DNA of 64,000 bases from Piscicola geometra (Eukaryota > Annelida > Clitellata > Hirudinida > Piscicolidae), in assembly GCA_943735955.1 (NCBI GenBank), contig OX030957.1, positions 10,591,100 to 10,655,099 of the forward strand. Reading direction: 5' to 3'. The notes under the pieces are model-generated. The model saw only the letters and a program-made list of their open reading frames with translations, had not been told where the DNA came from and did no database searches. Positions 34,164 to 56,200 of this stretch are shown piece by piece (position 1 is the stretch's first letter; each line of letters starts with the position of its first letter). Position numbers and translations under genes: made by a program.

Positions 34164-34841
34164 TCAACTTCTGAGATTTAAGCTATTACAATTAACTTGA
34201 TTCTTGGCCTTCTCTTGCTGGTACTTGGATTTCCACATTTTTATGGAATCCTTTCTTCTGTTGGACTGCCGCTTCAAAACTCTGTACTTTTCTGGAAAAC
34301 CTGCAAGCCTACTTATTCTAAGTTTTAGCTCATTAACTAATTTAAATGAACGCATTAATGATAATTTCTTATATGCACATCTCCGACAAGTCCTATCTAT
34401 ATTACCAACTAAACCCTTAGTACTTGATAAATTAGCCACTAGGGTACTAGTGGTTGATTCAGGTACACTTGCAACTAATTGATCAGGCCTTGAATTATTA
34501 ATTATTGAGGGTTGGCACTTAAAAGGATTATTAAGAAATAATACAACTTCACTTATATTGTTATCCTTTCTTAATCTACTCATAGAACCATAAACATTAG
34601 CGATTGCCTTAGTAATTGTGCAATCAGTGACACTAAAACTAATCCGCCTATCCTTTAAATTGCTAATTACTTCATTCCACTTGGGACGCCTCTTACCCCT
34701 AGCAGGCTCAGAAAAAAGAGAATAGACAAAACCATTCAGAAGTGGTTCTGATGGATTTGCATAGGTCTCTTTAACGAAAACCCTCAAGTCAAACTTCTCA
34801 TTCATCAACACACCAGCACGCTCACAATTCTTTGCTTCCAT
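34164..34841 (-). CDS. Unidentified protein with CxxC and basic coiled-coil-like C-terminus (225 aa)
   Basis: An uninterrupted 226-codon frame in AT-rich DNA, starting MEAKNCERAGVLMNEKFDLR. I do not recognise the family. Visible parts: a conserved-looking N-terminal region (LLNGFVYSLFSEPARGKRRP, WNEVISNLKDRRISFSV), a low-complexity Ser/Thr middle (VPESTTSTLVANLSS), a TCRRCAYKKLSLMRSFKLVN segment with C-x2-C, and a Lys/Arg/Gln-rich tail that could form a coiled coil. There is no signal peptide or membrane segment. It could be a host gene exon or an accessory ORF of an unrecognised transposon; the repeats at 35028-35490, just upstream, make the second option attractive. Confidence 0.45.
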   Translation of the reverse strand: MEAKNCERAGVLMNEKFDLRVFVKETYANPSEPLLNGFVYSLFSEPARGKRRPKWNEVISNLKDRRISFSVTDCTITKAIANVYGSMSRLRKDNNISEVVLFLNNPFKCQPSIINNSRPDQLVASVPESTTSTLVANLSSTKGLVGNIDRTCRRCAYKKLSLMRSFKLVNELKLRISRLAGFPEKYRVLKRQSNRRKDSIKMWKSKYQQEKAKNQVNCNSLNLRS

Positions 34842-35027
34842 GGTCGAGTACGAATATCGTAGTAATCTTTAGAAAAAAAATTTAGTAATTATAATATAAA
34901 GTATAATAAATAATAAAAAGCATAATTTGAAAAAAGTATATTACTTAATGCATTTAATTATAAACAGAACAGCCAATATCTTAGTCATGCCTATTTGACA
35001 AACTAAATCGATTATCCTATTTTGTTT

Positions 35028-35490
35028 TGTGAATTGCACACTAACTTAAATAGTTACTCGATTTTGTTTTTTTAATCCTTATTTTTGAGCCATCCTATTA
35101 TATGATTTCAAAAATTTCACTTCTATAGTAAATCGCGGGACAGAGCAGCAACCCCCCGAAAGAGGTGCCTAGTTGACAAAGTTGTCAAATAGTATTTATC
35201 GATTCGCGCACAAACTAAATTGAATATTCAATTTTGGTTTTCTTTTGGCTATTTTTGAACTATCCTATGATATGATTTCGAAAATTTCATCTTTCTAGCA
35301 ATTCCCTGAACAGAGCAGCAACTCCCTAAAGTTAAAACACTATTTGACAACTTTGTCAACTCGGCTCCCCTTTCGGCGATTTGCGAGAGAAGTGAAATTT
35401 TCGATATCATATCATAGGATAGTTTAAAAATAAAGATTAGAAAACCAAATTTGAGTAATTATTTTAGTTAGTGTGCTATTCACAAAACAA
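35028..35490. repeat. Direct and inverted ~150-bp repeats with TTGACAA-TTGTCAA palindromes
   Basis: Two direct copies (about 35028-35197 and 35205-35367) share GCACA-ACTAA, CTATCCTATGATATGATTTC-like words and AACAGAGCAGCAAC-CCC, each ending in a TTGACAA..TTGTCAA palindrome. A third copy (35388-35490) lies in the opposite orientation. The arrangement resembles foldback or MITE ends. It sits 190 bp upstream of the unidentified ORF. Confidence 0.7.
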
Positions 35491-35534
35491 CAAAACTAAA
35501 AAAAGGACTCACTTTCGAAGAATATTTCTCTTAA

Positions 35535-35563
35535 GTTAAGACTCTTAACTTAAGAGTCTTAAC
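35535..35563. repeat. Perfect 14-bp palindrome around one central base
   Basis: GTTAAGACTCTTAA, a central C, then the exact reverse complement. It could be the footprint of an excised element or a regulatory dyad; nothing else supports a function. Confidence 0.85.
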
Positions 35564-38377
35564 ACATGCGTTCTTCCTTACATATAGGCAGTCAAGATTA
35601 TTCTCGGTTCTTCTATGAACAATTTGATGTAACCATATACTATATATACATACGTGGTATTTATAAAATAAAGAAAATCCGAGCACACTCATTTCATGCG
35701 CATCGAGAATGGCAAAATACGAGGCCAAAAATATAGCTTAGATTTGTAACGCCAATCCCTTTAAATTTAAAGGGACATGCGACTACCTAAATAAGAGTGA
35801 AGATGATGCAAAAAATATCACAAAACGGACTTACTTTTTAAGATGTCATCAAAAATGACTGAATGGAAGACACAAGTATAATTTTACTTAGAATTCAATT
35901 TTTCCAAGTTATAGATTCAATCTAATAACTAAATTTCATAGAAATAATGTATTGAAAAGTGCATTTAACTTTCAAACATACATTGAAATAAGTGATTTTT
36001 TGAAAAAAATTTAATAAACTTTTTTTAAATAAAAAATTACATTCTGACAGTTCTTTTTATTTAATAAAAGTTCAAGTGCTACAAAGTATAAATTTCAAAT
36101 TTAGCTACAAAATCATTATTCTTTGTGCTCAGCGAACCACAAACCCGGTTCCATACTGGCATCATTAAGGTCCTTTTACACAAAAATGGACTAATATAAA
36201 AAATCCTAAAAATAAAAATATATAAAAATTAAAATATAAAATATAAAAAATTCTAAAATAGTGTTTATAATTTTTTAAATATTGGAAATAATATAAAAAA
36301 AGTTTAAATTATTTTTTTCAGAATAACTGTCTAACGAACTAAAATAATTGAATTATATTCGCAATACGTGAAAAACTTATTTTTAAAAGGTAGAATTGAA
36401 TAAAAAGTTCTTTCACGAAGATTTTCCTCGTGAAATAGGCTGCTCTCTTCACTGTTCCTCTATACATAAGACTCATCGATAGGGGAGGTTCGTCAGGAAA
36501 ATGACATTTTGCTCTTAAGTTGTCATAAGAATATATATATACTTTATTTTTTAATGATTGCTTCATTATTATTTTATAATAGCATTTGTAGTTCTATGTA
36601 GTTTGAATAAATTTTATTTTAAATATTCATTAGATTATTGTTTTATATGTATTTATGTATAATTGGATGATTTATCCAGAAGTTAACTAGTTTAATTGTT
36701 AACAAACTTATCTTTTTGCATTTGACTACATCAAGATGATTTCGTTTCTGAAAAATAAAATAAATAAAATATTGATTTTATTAAGAATGATTTTTAAATT
36801 GAAAGATAACGTTTCACAGTATATTTTAATGAATCAATAAAAATAAAAAACCAGTATCTTAATAATGAAATATTAATTTATTTTAAAAGACAGTTAACTA
36901 CATTTAGAATGATAATATCAAAAATGTTTTCAATTAACCTCTATAATAGTTTATTTTAAATAATCGATTAGAATTAGTGTAGTTAAACGTATAAACTTAC
37001 ATACTAATTATCAGTCGTCAGGGAGACAACTACAAAAAAGTTTTAGAAGGTTGATGACTATCGCAATCAATCAATCAATCAAAGGCGACTTACAATAAAT
37101 TTTTTAAAACACCTATAGAGTATATAAATATATATATAATTTTGTCAAAAATATCAAAAAATCCTTATCTAACCACTCTTCACATCTAATCTCACCCACA
37201 TCATCATCATCATCGTCACAGCATCATTCCCAATACAGCATCTTAAACGCCACCACAGAATCATCATTTCTAATACAGCATCATCATTCCTACAAAAGCA
37301 TCTTTCTGGATCTTCTTGGCGCTGCTTTAGAGGGTGAGAATGAAAGTGTAGAAGAAGACCTTGCTTAAGACTGAAGTTTTTCAGACAGGTTTGTCATTTT
37401 TCTCTGCAGCCATCTCTCAAGAGACCTTGCAAAATCTTCTTGGCACTGGTGCTGATGGTATAAGAGATCCTTGTAAAGACTGGCACTTTTGCAATACAAA
37501 GTGGTAAAATATCGTACCAATATCATTATATTTTCTTTTTGTTACAACCATCATCATGTTAACTACTTTAATATGATACTCAAGACTGAATATGTTTCGT
37601 CTAAACTAAATAGTTAATTTTTAAGTTTTTTAATGCTTGAAACTTTTGCTACTTCATTTGAAGTAAATTCATCATAGAAGATTTGCTTCGATAAAATAGT
37701 TAGAATATAGGTGGGTTCATTAAGCTCTTTTCATGAGTATTTTTCACATTTCTCATGATTATTAAACATTAAACAGAATTCACTAATTTCAGATTATTTT
37801 CATAACAAAATTCAATTATTTATGAATATTTTCTTCACAAAGTTCACTTATTTCAGATTATTTCTTTAAATGTTTCAACAATGGCCTTATTTTACCGATT
37901 TAAATAGTTTTGTAGTTTAGAAAAGTAATTAATTTGGAATGCCAAATGTTTTGAAACATGAACCCATTCAGAAATATAGAAAATCCGTTTTGGAGTTACT
38001 ATTATTAGTTTTTAGATAAACATGCACAGATATGTAACCATAAACAATAACAATCGAGTCTCATTTAAATGTAAACCATTCAATGCGTAATGTAAAAATG
38101 CGACAGCTTATATATATACTATATATATATGGTATAAACATTTAGTATTTAATTAACTTAAGATCAAATTCACAAAATAGTCTTTCAAAATAGGAATGAA
38201 AGTAAATGTTAAGTATTTAATTAACTTAATATTTAAGATGAAACTCAAAAAACAATCTTAAAATATTAATAAAAATGTCATTGTATTATATTTAATCAAT
38301 TAATTATGTATGATCAAACTCACAAACAGTCTTTTAAAATAGTAATAAAATTAATTGTTCAATATTTAATTAACTTA
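35564..38377. other. AT-rich DNA without recognisable genes
   Basis: Short open frames (for example 36339-36566, minus) lack similarity or supporting context. A (CAAT)n run lies at 37063-37081. A weak tandem similarity (CTTCTTGGC-CTG words) occurs at 37310-37470. Confidence 0.45.
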
Positions 38378-38495
38378 ACCGGTCCCAAGATGGAACGAGC
38401 TTATTTACAGCTATGCAATATAGAAAAATTATTCACTTTTCATTATTATTTATGCATTCGTTTTCTAGGCACATTTGTATGTTGGTTTAAATGAG
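38378..38495. repeat. Dispersed repeat, copy 2 (see 22650-22780)
   Basis: Same words in the same order as 22650-22780. Family unknown. Confidence 0.7.
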
Positions 38496-39640
38496 CCATT
38501 GAAACCATGTCTTTACTAGCCATTACTTTAAAATAACTCTTAGAAATAAATTTTAATACAAAAAAAACAAAATTAAGTTCAAAACACTCTTAGAAATAAC
38601 ACATACATTTTATTTTAAATGACCCTTATAAATTATAAGTTATAATAGATCGATTTCAAAATTTCAAAACGTCCACTTAGGAAATGAATAACACTAACAA
38701 TACAAGAAGTTTGACACACAAAATAATGTTTTAGGTCAAAAATAAAAATGCACATTCAAGCAGAAAAACACCATAACAACTTGAAATAGGGAGGTTCCAT
38801 AACTTCTCTCAATAGACAGCCTAAGGGATTGTTTATCTGTGGGTTCTGGCTTGAGAACTCAGTGAGATCACTGAAGTGGTGAATCAGAACTGTTGTTGTC
38901 TTGTAAAAACCTTAACTTGTTGTCTTTGTAGAGAAACAGCTCACTGGATACCATTCTTTGCTCAAGGTAGAGAAGAATATCAGTGAATCGGTTCCAGGGT
39001 TTGGCTGAGCTCAGGAGCCACCAGCTGAAGACACATGTCGAGGGCATGTCAAACTACACTAGAATTATTTCTATAAATGTTTATTTCCACCATAAAACTT
39101 TGTAAAACCTGATATCCGTTTCATCCAGTGTAGTGTGGACGGCATAAATATTTTTTCATCATATTTATAATATAATATTATATTAAGTATTAAATTAAGT
39201 AATCTTATTATCGTAAAATTTGAGTAAATTAAATTATCTAATGATTTCTTTTTACTTGAAACGCTGAGGCTTAACCCTAAATCTTCGAATGAGTTTTTTG
39301 GGTGTGAGGGGTTTCATCAAAAGTAAAAAACTTCCAATATTAAATATTCATAAAACAACCAAGTGAACTATATTTCAAGTGGGCGTAACGAATTAAAAAT
39401 TTTTGGCCTTCCTATGAAAAAAAAACATGTTGCACAAATTCAGTGATATTCTGACTTTAAATACTTTTATAGTCCTATTTTGTCAGTTCAACTTCATAAA
39501 GTACACTCATTTAATTCTAGACTGAACGAACACTATCTTGTCCAGAGTTTCATCTTACACTCGACAACGGCGTGCACTCAAAACTTGTGAAGCAACGCTG
39601 AATAATCTCTCAACAGCCGCTGAACATTAGCGGAATGTTC
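38496..39640. other. Intergenic DNA with a locally GC-richer segment
   Basis: 38786-39060 has more balanced composition than its surroundings but no coherent ORF. It may be a decayed gene or noncoding RNA. 39128-39148 contains GTGTGGACGGCATAAAT, whose reverse complement occurs at 27070-27087. Confidence 0.35.
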
Positions 39641-40268
39641 TAACATATGTTATAGTGTTAAGGCTGCTTCAGATTCTGCCTGTCAATAAGTGAATACAAA
39701 AATATTTGAAAAATAGTTAGGAAAAGTTAAACTAATTTTTTTTAGTTTAGTTAACTATTCTCAAAAATAAGTTTACAACAATTAATTAAACTACTTACTT
39801 TTAGTTAAAAAATAGTTATAGCTTAACTACAAATATTTAGTTTGTTTCCCATCACTGCTGGCTCTTGTAAAACAGGCAAGAAAGAACTTGTCATTTCTTG
39901 CAAGTATAGTTTCATGTAAACGTCTACTCAGCTTGTCAGGGCACATAGTTAACACGAAAATATTTTTTTTCTCGATCCATCTGAATTTGGACAGGCTTGC
40001 TTGCTTGAGTTACTGGCCCAAATGTGATGTGTGACATTTACATTTTTTATCGTTTAAGCATTACTTTTTTTTATAAATATAATTACTTTTATAAATAAAT
40101 TCTGATAACACTTTAATAGTTTCTATTAAATTTGTAAAAAATAGTTTAAAAAACTATTTTGTGCTAATGTAAAATTAGCTGATACCACATTACGTTGAAA
40201 CACGATTAACTTTTGATTAAAATTTTTAATCGTTCGATTAATTTTCTCAATCGTGGAACAGCTCTATT
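39640..40268. mobile_element. Fragments of two hAT elements
   Basis: 39857 read leftward on the minus strand begins CAGTGATGGGAAACAAACTA, a typical hAT terminus. 40215-40268 (TTAATCGTTCGATT...GGAACAGCTCTA) is the end of a relative of the 32312-33090 element. Its interior word ACTTGTCATTTCTTGCAAG at 39889-39907 matches 33041-33058. Opposite ends and target duplications were not found. Confidence 0.55.
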
Positions 40269-40727
40269 TTATACGTTAGCGAATTTTTCAGAGGGTTAAT
40301 GAAGCCACCCTCATATGAAATGTATGCCGATCTCAACTAAAAAACGCGCCCAGGGGCCTATATTGTTGTCCCATTGAGGACCCACCTTCTTCTTTATTAG
40401 CCAGATATTCAGAGAAAATTGTCAAAATTTTTTGAGAGTCACGAGTTATGAAAATACTCCAATGAGTGCTTAGTCCATCTATCGTATCAAGGCTGGCTTA
40501 GCCAAGTAACAAAGAGGTAAGTGAGGAGATGATGATGATGATGATCTTGCTGAGCTGAAACATTGAAGACAAACCTTTAGCGAATATAGTAAAATATTTT
40601 TCAAAGGCTAAAATAATATCAATAATAAATTGAATTGCTAGAATGGTGAGTGGTTGGCACTTCAAAGATTGGCCTCTCGCAATGAAGTGTTGATGAAGCG
40701 ACACTTTTCAGTCCTTAAAGCACGCAC

Positions 40728-40835
40728 CTGAATGCAGGAGACGCCGTCACAGCAAGCAGCAATAACTGCTTGGCGTTGTCTGCCCGTTGCATGGCTGCCT
40801 CCACTTTGTTGGCCACTGTTTGCCTCCAGGAGCGT
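40728..40835 (-). other. Candidate 108-nt coding exon (alternative 3' exon of the kinase gene?)
   Basis: On the minus strand, a CTTCAG acceptor and a TTCAG/GTGCGT donor bracket 108 nt that translate as RSWRQTVANKVEAAMQRADN and onward. The exon would start and end in phase 2. That is compatible with the phase-2 donor of kinase exon 17 (43208), so it could replace terminal exon 18. No downstream partner exon was identified. It may also belong to another gene. Confidence 0.35.
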
Positions 40836-42684
40836 CTGAAGGATTACAAAGACTTTGCAGTGTCGAGAGATTGCAGTAGGCAGTCAGAGTGAGTAGATAA
40901 GGCTGGAAAAAATAAGTAAATAAAGAAAGGAGACATGGCGGATGAAGAGGATTTGATGTATTAGTGCATTGAAACAATAGTGACAATTTTCAAATAAGAT
41001 AGAATTAAGATAAGAGCCCTGAAAGCATTTACTCCTTTTGAACCCTGATTAGGGGAGTTATCCCCTTCCATCAGACCCACAAGGGATCTTCAATAAACAA
41101 CAACCCTTTGATTCGAACAAAAACAAGAAGAAACATCAAAAGTACTCGGTACATAATGATAAATAAAAGTATCTTTATAATTTAATCTTGGAGAAGTAAC
41201 AACTGATGAGGATTAGCAAAGAGTTTCGAAGCATGAAATGTATCGAGCATTACAAAACTAGAGCCTCCAAATGTTGCATAATAAAGTATAATTAACTAAA
41301 CAAATGTAGCAAAATGTATTATATTTATGTAAACTTCCAAATAGAATCTCAAAACTATCAACCTAAAGTGGTCAAAGGCCTTGGCTTGAAGGGTTTTATT
41401 GTAATAATAAACAAGACGCGAGTCTCCAACGAAGAAGTGTGTGCATTGTCGTGAGGAGTATTCTCTTGCTGTGAAGTTGTTCTGTCGTTTGTGAGAGTTG
41501 AAGGCGAGTATGATGATGATGATGATTATGATGACGATAATGATTATGATAATGATGATGATGATAATGATGATAATGATGATGATGATAATGATGATGA
41601 TGATAATGATGATAAAAAGCGATTGCAAGCGAAGTGCTGTAGAAAATAAGGACGAGATGATCCTCATGATGGCATGAATGACAAAAATAACAATAACAAA
41701 TCCATGAAAAGTGAATAGAATCAAGAAATAAAATAACTCAATGATTAAATAATATAAAAAACAATATATATAAAACTTCATCACCTTAGTAGAAATCAGT
41801 ATATATAACAAGAACAATAGCTATTTGTAAAGAGATGATCATTGTTTCTGTGGTGATTTTAATTAATATAAAAGTAAAAACGAAGTATAAATTATAAATG
41901 TAAAAGAAATTTTTGTTTATAGTTGAGAAGGTGGATAAGAGTAATTAACCTTCTGGTCGTGATGCAATAATCCGAATCTTCTTCGTCTTCTTAATTATGC
42001 GTGTGTTAGAAAAAGAAGCAAATAAAATTAAAATAATCATAAAATGAATGAAGGCAAATGAGTGAGTTAGTGAAAAGTTAAGAAATATTAAGCGCATGAA
42101 AAGAGAAATAAATATTATATGAAACTATAAATTAATATGAAATAAATAAAATAGGATTAAAAAAACAATTAAAAAAAATAATTGTTTAAAAATGTATAGT
42201 CTTGTTGAAAAGTCGTACGTGGCGAAGTGTTAGAATGGTTGTTACTTTGGGGGAGGTTTGGGTGAGGTGTAATGAGGTGTAATTGTGCGGTGATCTGATG
42301 GTATTGTGGTATGGCATGATTTTGTGATGTGTAAAGATAGTGCAAAATAAAATGAATTGACGCCACTCCTCTACCTTAGTACATACAAGTTTAGGCTGCT
42401 GAAGGTGAAGGGGTTGATGATGATGATTATGATGATGATGATACCTGAAGAAACTATCATCACATGAGTGCAACAACAGCAAAAATACTTTTCGAAGAAT
42501 TGAATGAACGCAAGCTCCATCGCCTGTGTCAAACAAATGCGTTAGCGACGGTGGGTCATGGTGATGATGAACATGGAGAAGATGATGATGATGATGATGA
42601 TGATGGTGGTGGAAGTGATGATGATGATCTTTATGGTGGAAGTGATGATGATGATGGTGGTGGAAGTGATGATGATGATGATCT
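40836..42684. other. Downstream flank / 3' UTR of the kinase gene with (GAT)n tracts
   Basis: Noncoding, AT-rich. An imperfect (GAT/AAT)n tract at 41509-41613 and shorter GAT runs at 42415-42443 and 42576-42690 produce poly-Ile, poly-Asp and poly-His frames that are artefacts. Poly-A signals are too common to choose one. Confidence 0.5.
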
Positions 42685-52937
<10,253 letters not shown>

Positions 52938-53238
52938 TTTAAATCATAGTCCAATTTGAGCCCAACCACAAAAAAATATGACGTCAATGTGCACTTGTTA
53001 AAAGTTTAATTAGTTTAAAAGTTATTTTCAATAAATTATTTCATTATGAAAATAGTTCCAATCAAAAAAATTATAAACTGATATATATTTTGTACGTTTA
53101 AATGTATTCTTACAAAAAAATGTTCCATAATTGTTAAGCCATTTTTCACTGCAGAGGGTCGCCATTTCTGTTTATATTTTCGTGTAGTCCGAGTTCTTAC
53201 CATTCGAAGACTTTTTTGGCATTTTCATAAATTTCAAA
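52938..53238. promoter_or_regulatory. Putative bidirectional promoter between SIK3-like and LASP-like genes
   Basis: The two start codons face away from each other with only 301 bp between them. No clear TATA box was identified for either side, and both 5' UTRs must lie within this segment unless upstream noncoding exons exist. Shared regulation is an inference from spacing. Confidence 0.5.
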
Positions 53239-56200
53239 ATGTCAAAAATTTGTGCAAAATGCGAAAAATCTGTTTATCCTATAGAGGAGCTGAAATGCTT
53301 AGATAAGGTTATTTTTAGTTTTATTAAAACTAGACATAATACTTTGAAACTGAAATATAATTATATTTCCTATGTTTTAGTGACTAACCTGAAATGCTCA
53401 ACACAGGTATGGCACAAAGGTTGCTTCAAGTGCACCGAGTGTGGCATGACGCTGAACATGAAGAACTATAAAGGATACAACAAGTTTCCCTATTGTAACG
53501 CGTTAGTTCTTAGTATCATCAACATCAAATGTCGACTTATTTCATTATTTTTCATTAAATCCTATCTGACTTTTGAAGAGCCTCAATGGGATATAAATGT
53601 ATTGAAAACTTGTAATCTTGGTGAGTATTTGAGACAAGCAGTTACAAAAATGTTTTGAAAATGTTCAATCTCACAGCCACCACTACCAACACTGCAGGCA
53701 CTACCCGCAAACGAAGCACACCGTAGTGGCAGACACTCCCGAAATGCAGAGACTCAGCCAAACCTCAAAGCTTCAGAGCCAGGTATTAGCCATAGTAACA
53801 TGATTCACATTTATATGATAATTTAATTATTAGCAATATCATAAGTGGAAATTATTTAATAGTTTAATTATAAATAATATATCTTTCGAAAATAATCTCT
53901 TTATGAAAGGCTAGGCACAATGTTCATAGATGATGAATACGATGTTGATGGTGATGATGATGTGTTTAGTGTGTTATTTCAATATAATATTTGTAGGAGG
54001 ATACAGATGTTTTTATAAATGTTATATTCTTAACACTATTTATTCTGAATATTCAAATTCTATTGATATCCAGCACAGCTCTGAAACATTCTTTGGGTAT
54101 TTAATTGTTTATTTATTTATTTTATCACATTTTATAGTTATATTAATTTCCATTAAACCTTAGTTGGCAGCTTCCATGATTAACATTGCACTGAGGCTGC
54201 CTTGAAGGAATACGAGATTCAGTCATCAATATGTCACAATCTCTTGTCTTCAAATTCGATTTTCCCTGTAGAATGTGTTACAAATTGTTACAAAAGAGTT
54301 GTAAATATGAAAGAAGGATGTTTGAAGTAGAACTCATATTATAAGGTCTTTCATGTGTCCAATCAAACATTGTAAAGTTGCCCAATTTATTAAAGTTTTA
54401 CATCAATGCGATATGTATTTTTTACAAAATTGTAATAAATGATAAAATTATAGCAGTGACTGGAACTGTTTGAATGATGACTTTGAGAGTGTTCTTCAAA
54501 AGCATATACACACCAGTAACTTCCTAATCAACTGCACTCTGCACCCACACATCCTTCACTACTCCACATTTGTCTACTCTTCCATTGTACCACCATCCCT
54601 TCCACCTCCCTGCCACCTACCTGGTCTCCTGAAGAGCCTCTACCACAACGACTTCAAGAAGTCGCTCGGTCGCTACACGCAGATCGCAGATGACCAGGAG
54701 ATGAACCGACTGCGCAAGAACCAAGAGACATTCAGCATGGTAGACACCCCCACACATAGGCACATACTATCACACAGACATTCACAAATAAATAGCCGCC
54801 AAAAATAGTTTGAAAAGTAGAATATGTAGTTAGTAGGGAGTCATTGTTTTAGGGGTGATGGAGTAGTAGCTTCGGTTGTTGCTTGCATGGGTTTCATAGC
54901 TTTTGTTACCCAGCTTGTGTTACAATAACTCTTCCCAGCACTTAATCAATTGCACAACCTCGATCAGCTTTCAACTCTTCATTGTAGTTTTTCCACGCCA
55001 GTAGTTGTGCAGTTTTTGTTTCCTCTGTGGTTCTGGTGTGCCTATGTATGTTTGACACCTGCCACGAACCTTACACACGCCCTAGGAAGTAGCAAAATTA
55101 TTTTTACTTATTAATCATTAGTTAATCGCTTATAATTATATTGCATTCTTTCGTTAACAGTTTCACAAAGCACCGCACTTTTAAGTTGCTAATTCAGTTC
55201 TGTTTGTCTTATTCAAATAACATTAATTACATTTAAAACAACTATACTAACTTCATTCTAATTAAATTTGTATCATAGTACTTAGTTGTTTTCCCCACTC
55301 TAGTAACCCACCTGGAATCTGTGTTAACATTAGTGGCAGAAGTTCATGAATGAGGAAAGCACTCGAGAGATGGAGGAGGCATCATCGTGGAGTGCCCATC
55401 AGTGGTCAGAACACAAGTGTACATATTCCAACAAATCCTACACTACAACCATCTGCACACCACACCTTGTACACTGCTTTGCTAGGGAGATGCCATCCTT
55501 CTCCAAGAGGCTCAACTGCATAAAGGAACTGCTTGCATTCACTGGTGGCGGATCAAGCGTTATGGTCGAGCATGCATCCATTGTGGACTCATCACCAGCA
55601 CTTCTGCTGTACCCTCCATGCATTGATGAAGATGAAGTTATGCCAAATATCTGAAGACTGACTTCATAGGTGTTGGCAAGAACATCGCTCGCTCATCAAG
55701 CCTATTTGGAGTAATCTCCTCGCTACGTTGAGCTTTTAATGAGTGTTCTCGTGACTAAGCCTATGGTTGCATGTTGTAAAACTAATAGTTAAGTAGATGC
55801 AAGGGTGTGCTTGAGAGTTTGGCATTGAAGTGTTATCGAGTTCACCTTTACATATTTATTGCTTTTTTATGTTACTTTTACAATATGCATTCTCACTTAT
55901 CCATTAATCTATCATCCATCTATCCATTACCATCCACTCACCCATACGTTGGTCGAACACCACCCATCCATCATAAACTCATCCCTCCATCTACCATCTC
56001 TTGTTTTTTACATCAACACCCCTATACCAGCCACACCACCACTTCTATCTACCATGATTATCATCGTTATCCACCACCATCATCCATCATTATCACTATC
56101 ATCATCATCACCATCATTATTACCATCATCATCACAACCTTCACCCGCACCACCATCATCAATACATCATCATTATCATAATCTACCACTACCATCATCA

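Noticed and set aside
36339..36566. 75-codon frame (KCHFPDEPPLSMS)
   Set aside because: Single short frame in AT-rich DNA with no context or similarity I can name.
33236..37085. (AATC)n/(CAAT)n runs as CRISPR-like or regulatory arrays
   Set aside because: They match the LINE 3' tail or simple tandem repeats; there are no spacers.
55346..55654. 102-codon frame in LASP intron 4
   Set aside because: No recognisable domain or splice-site support; possibly old transposon sequence, but not demonstrable.
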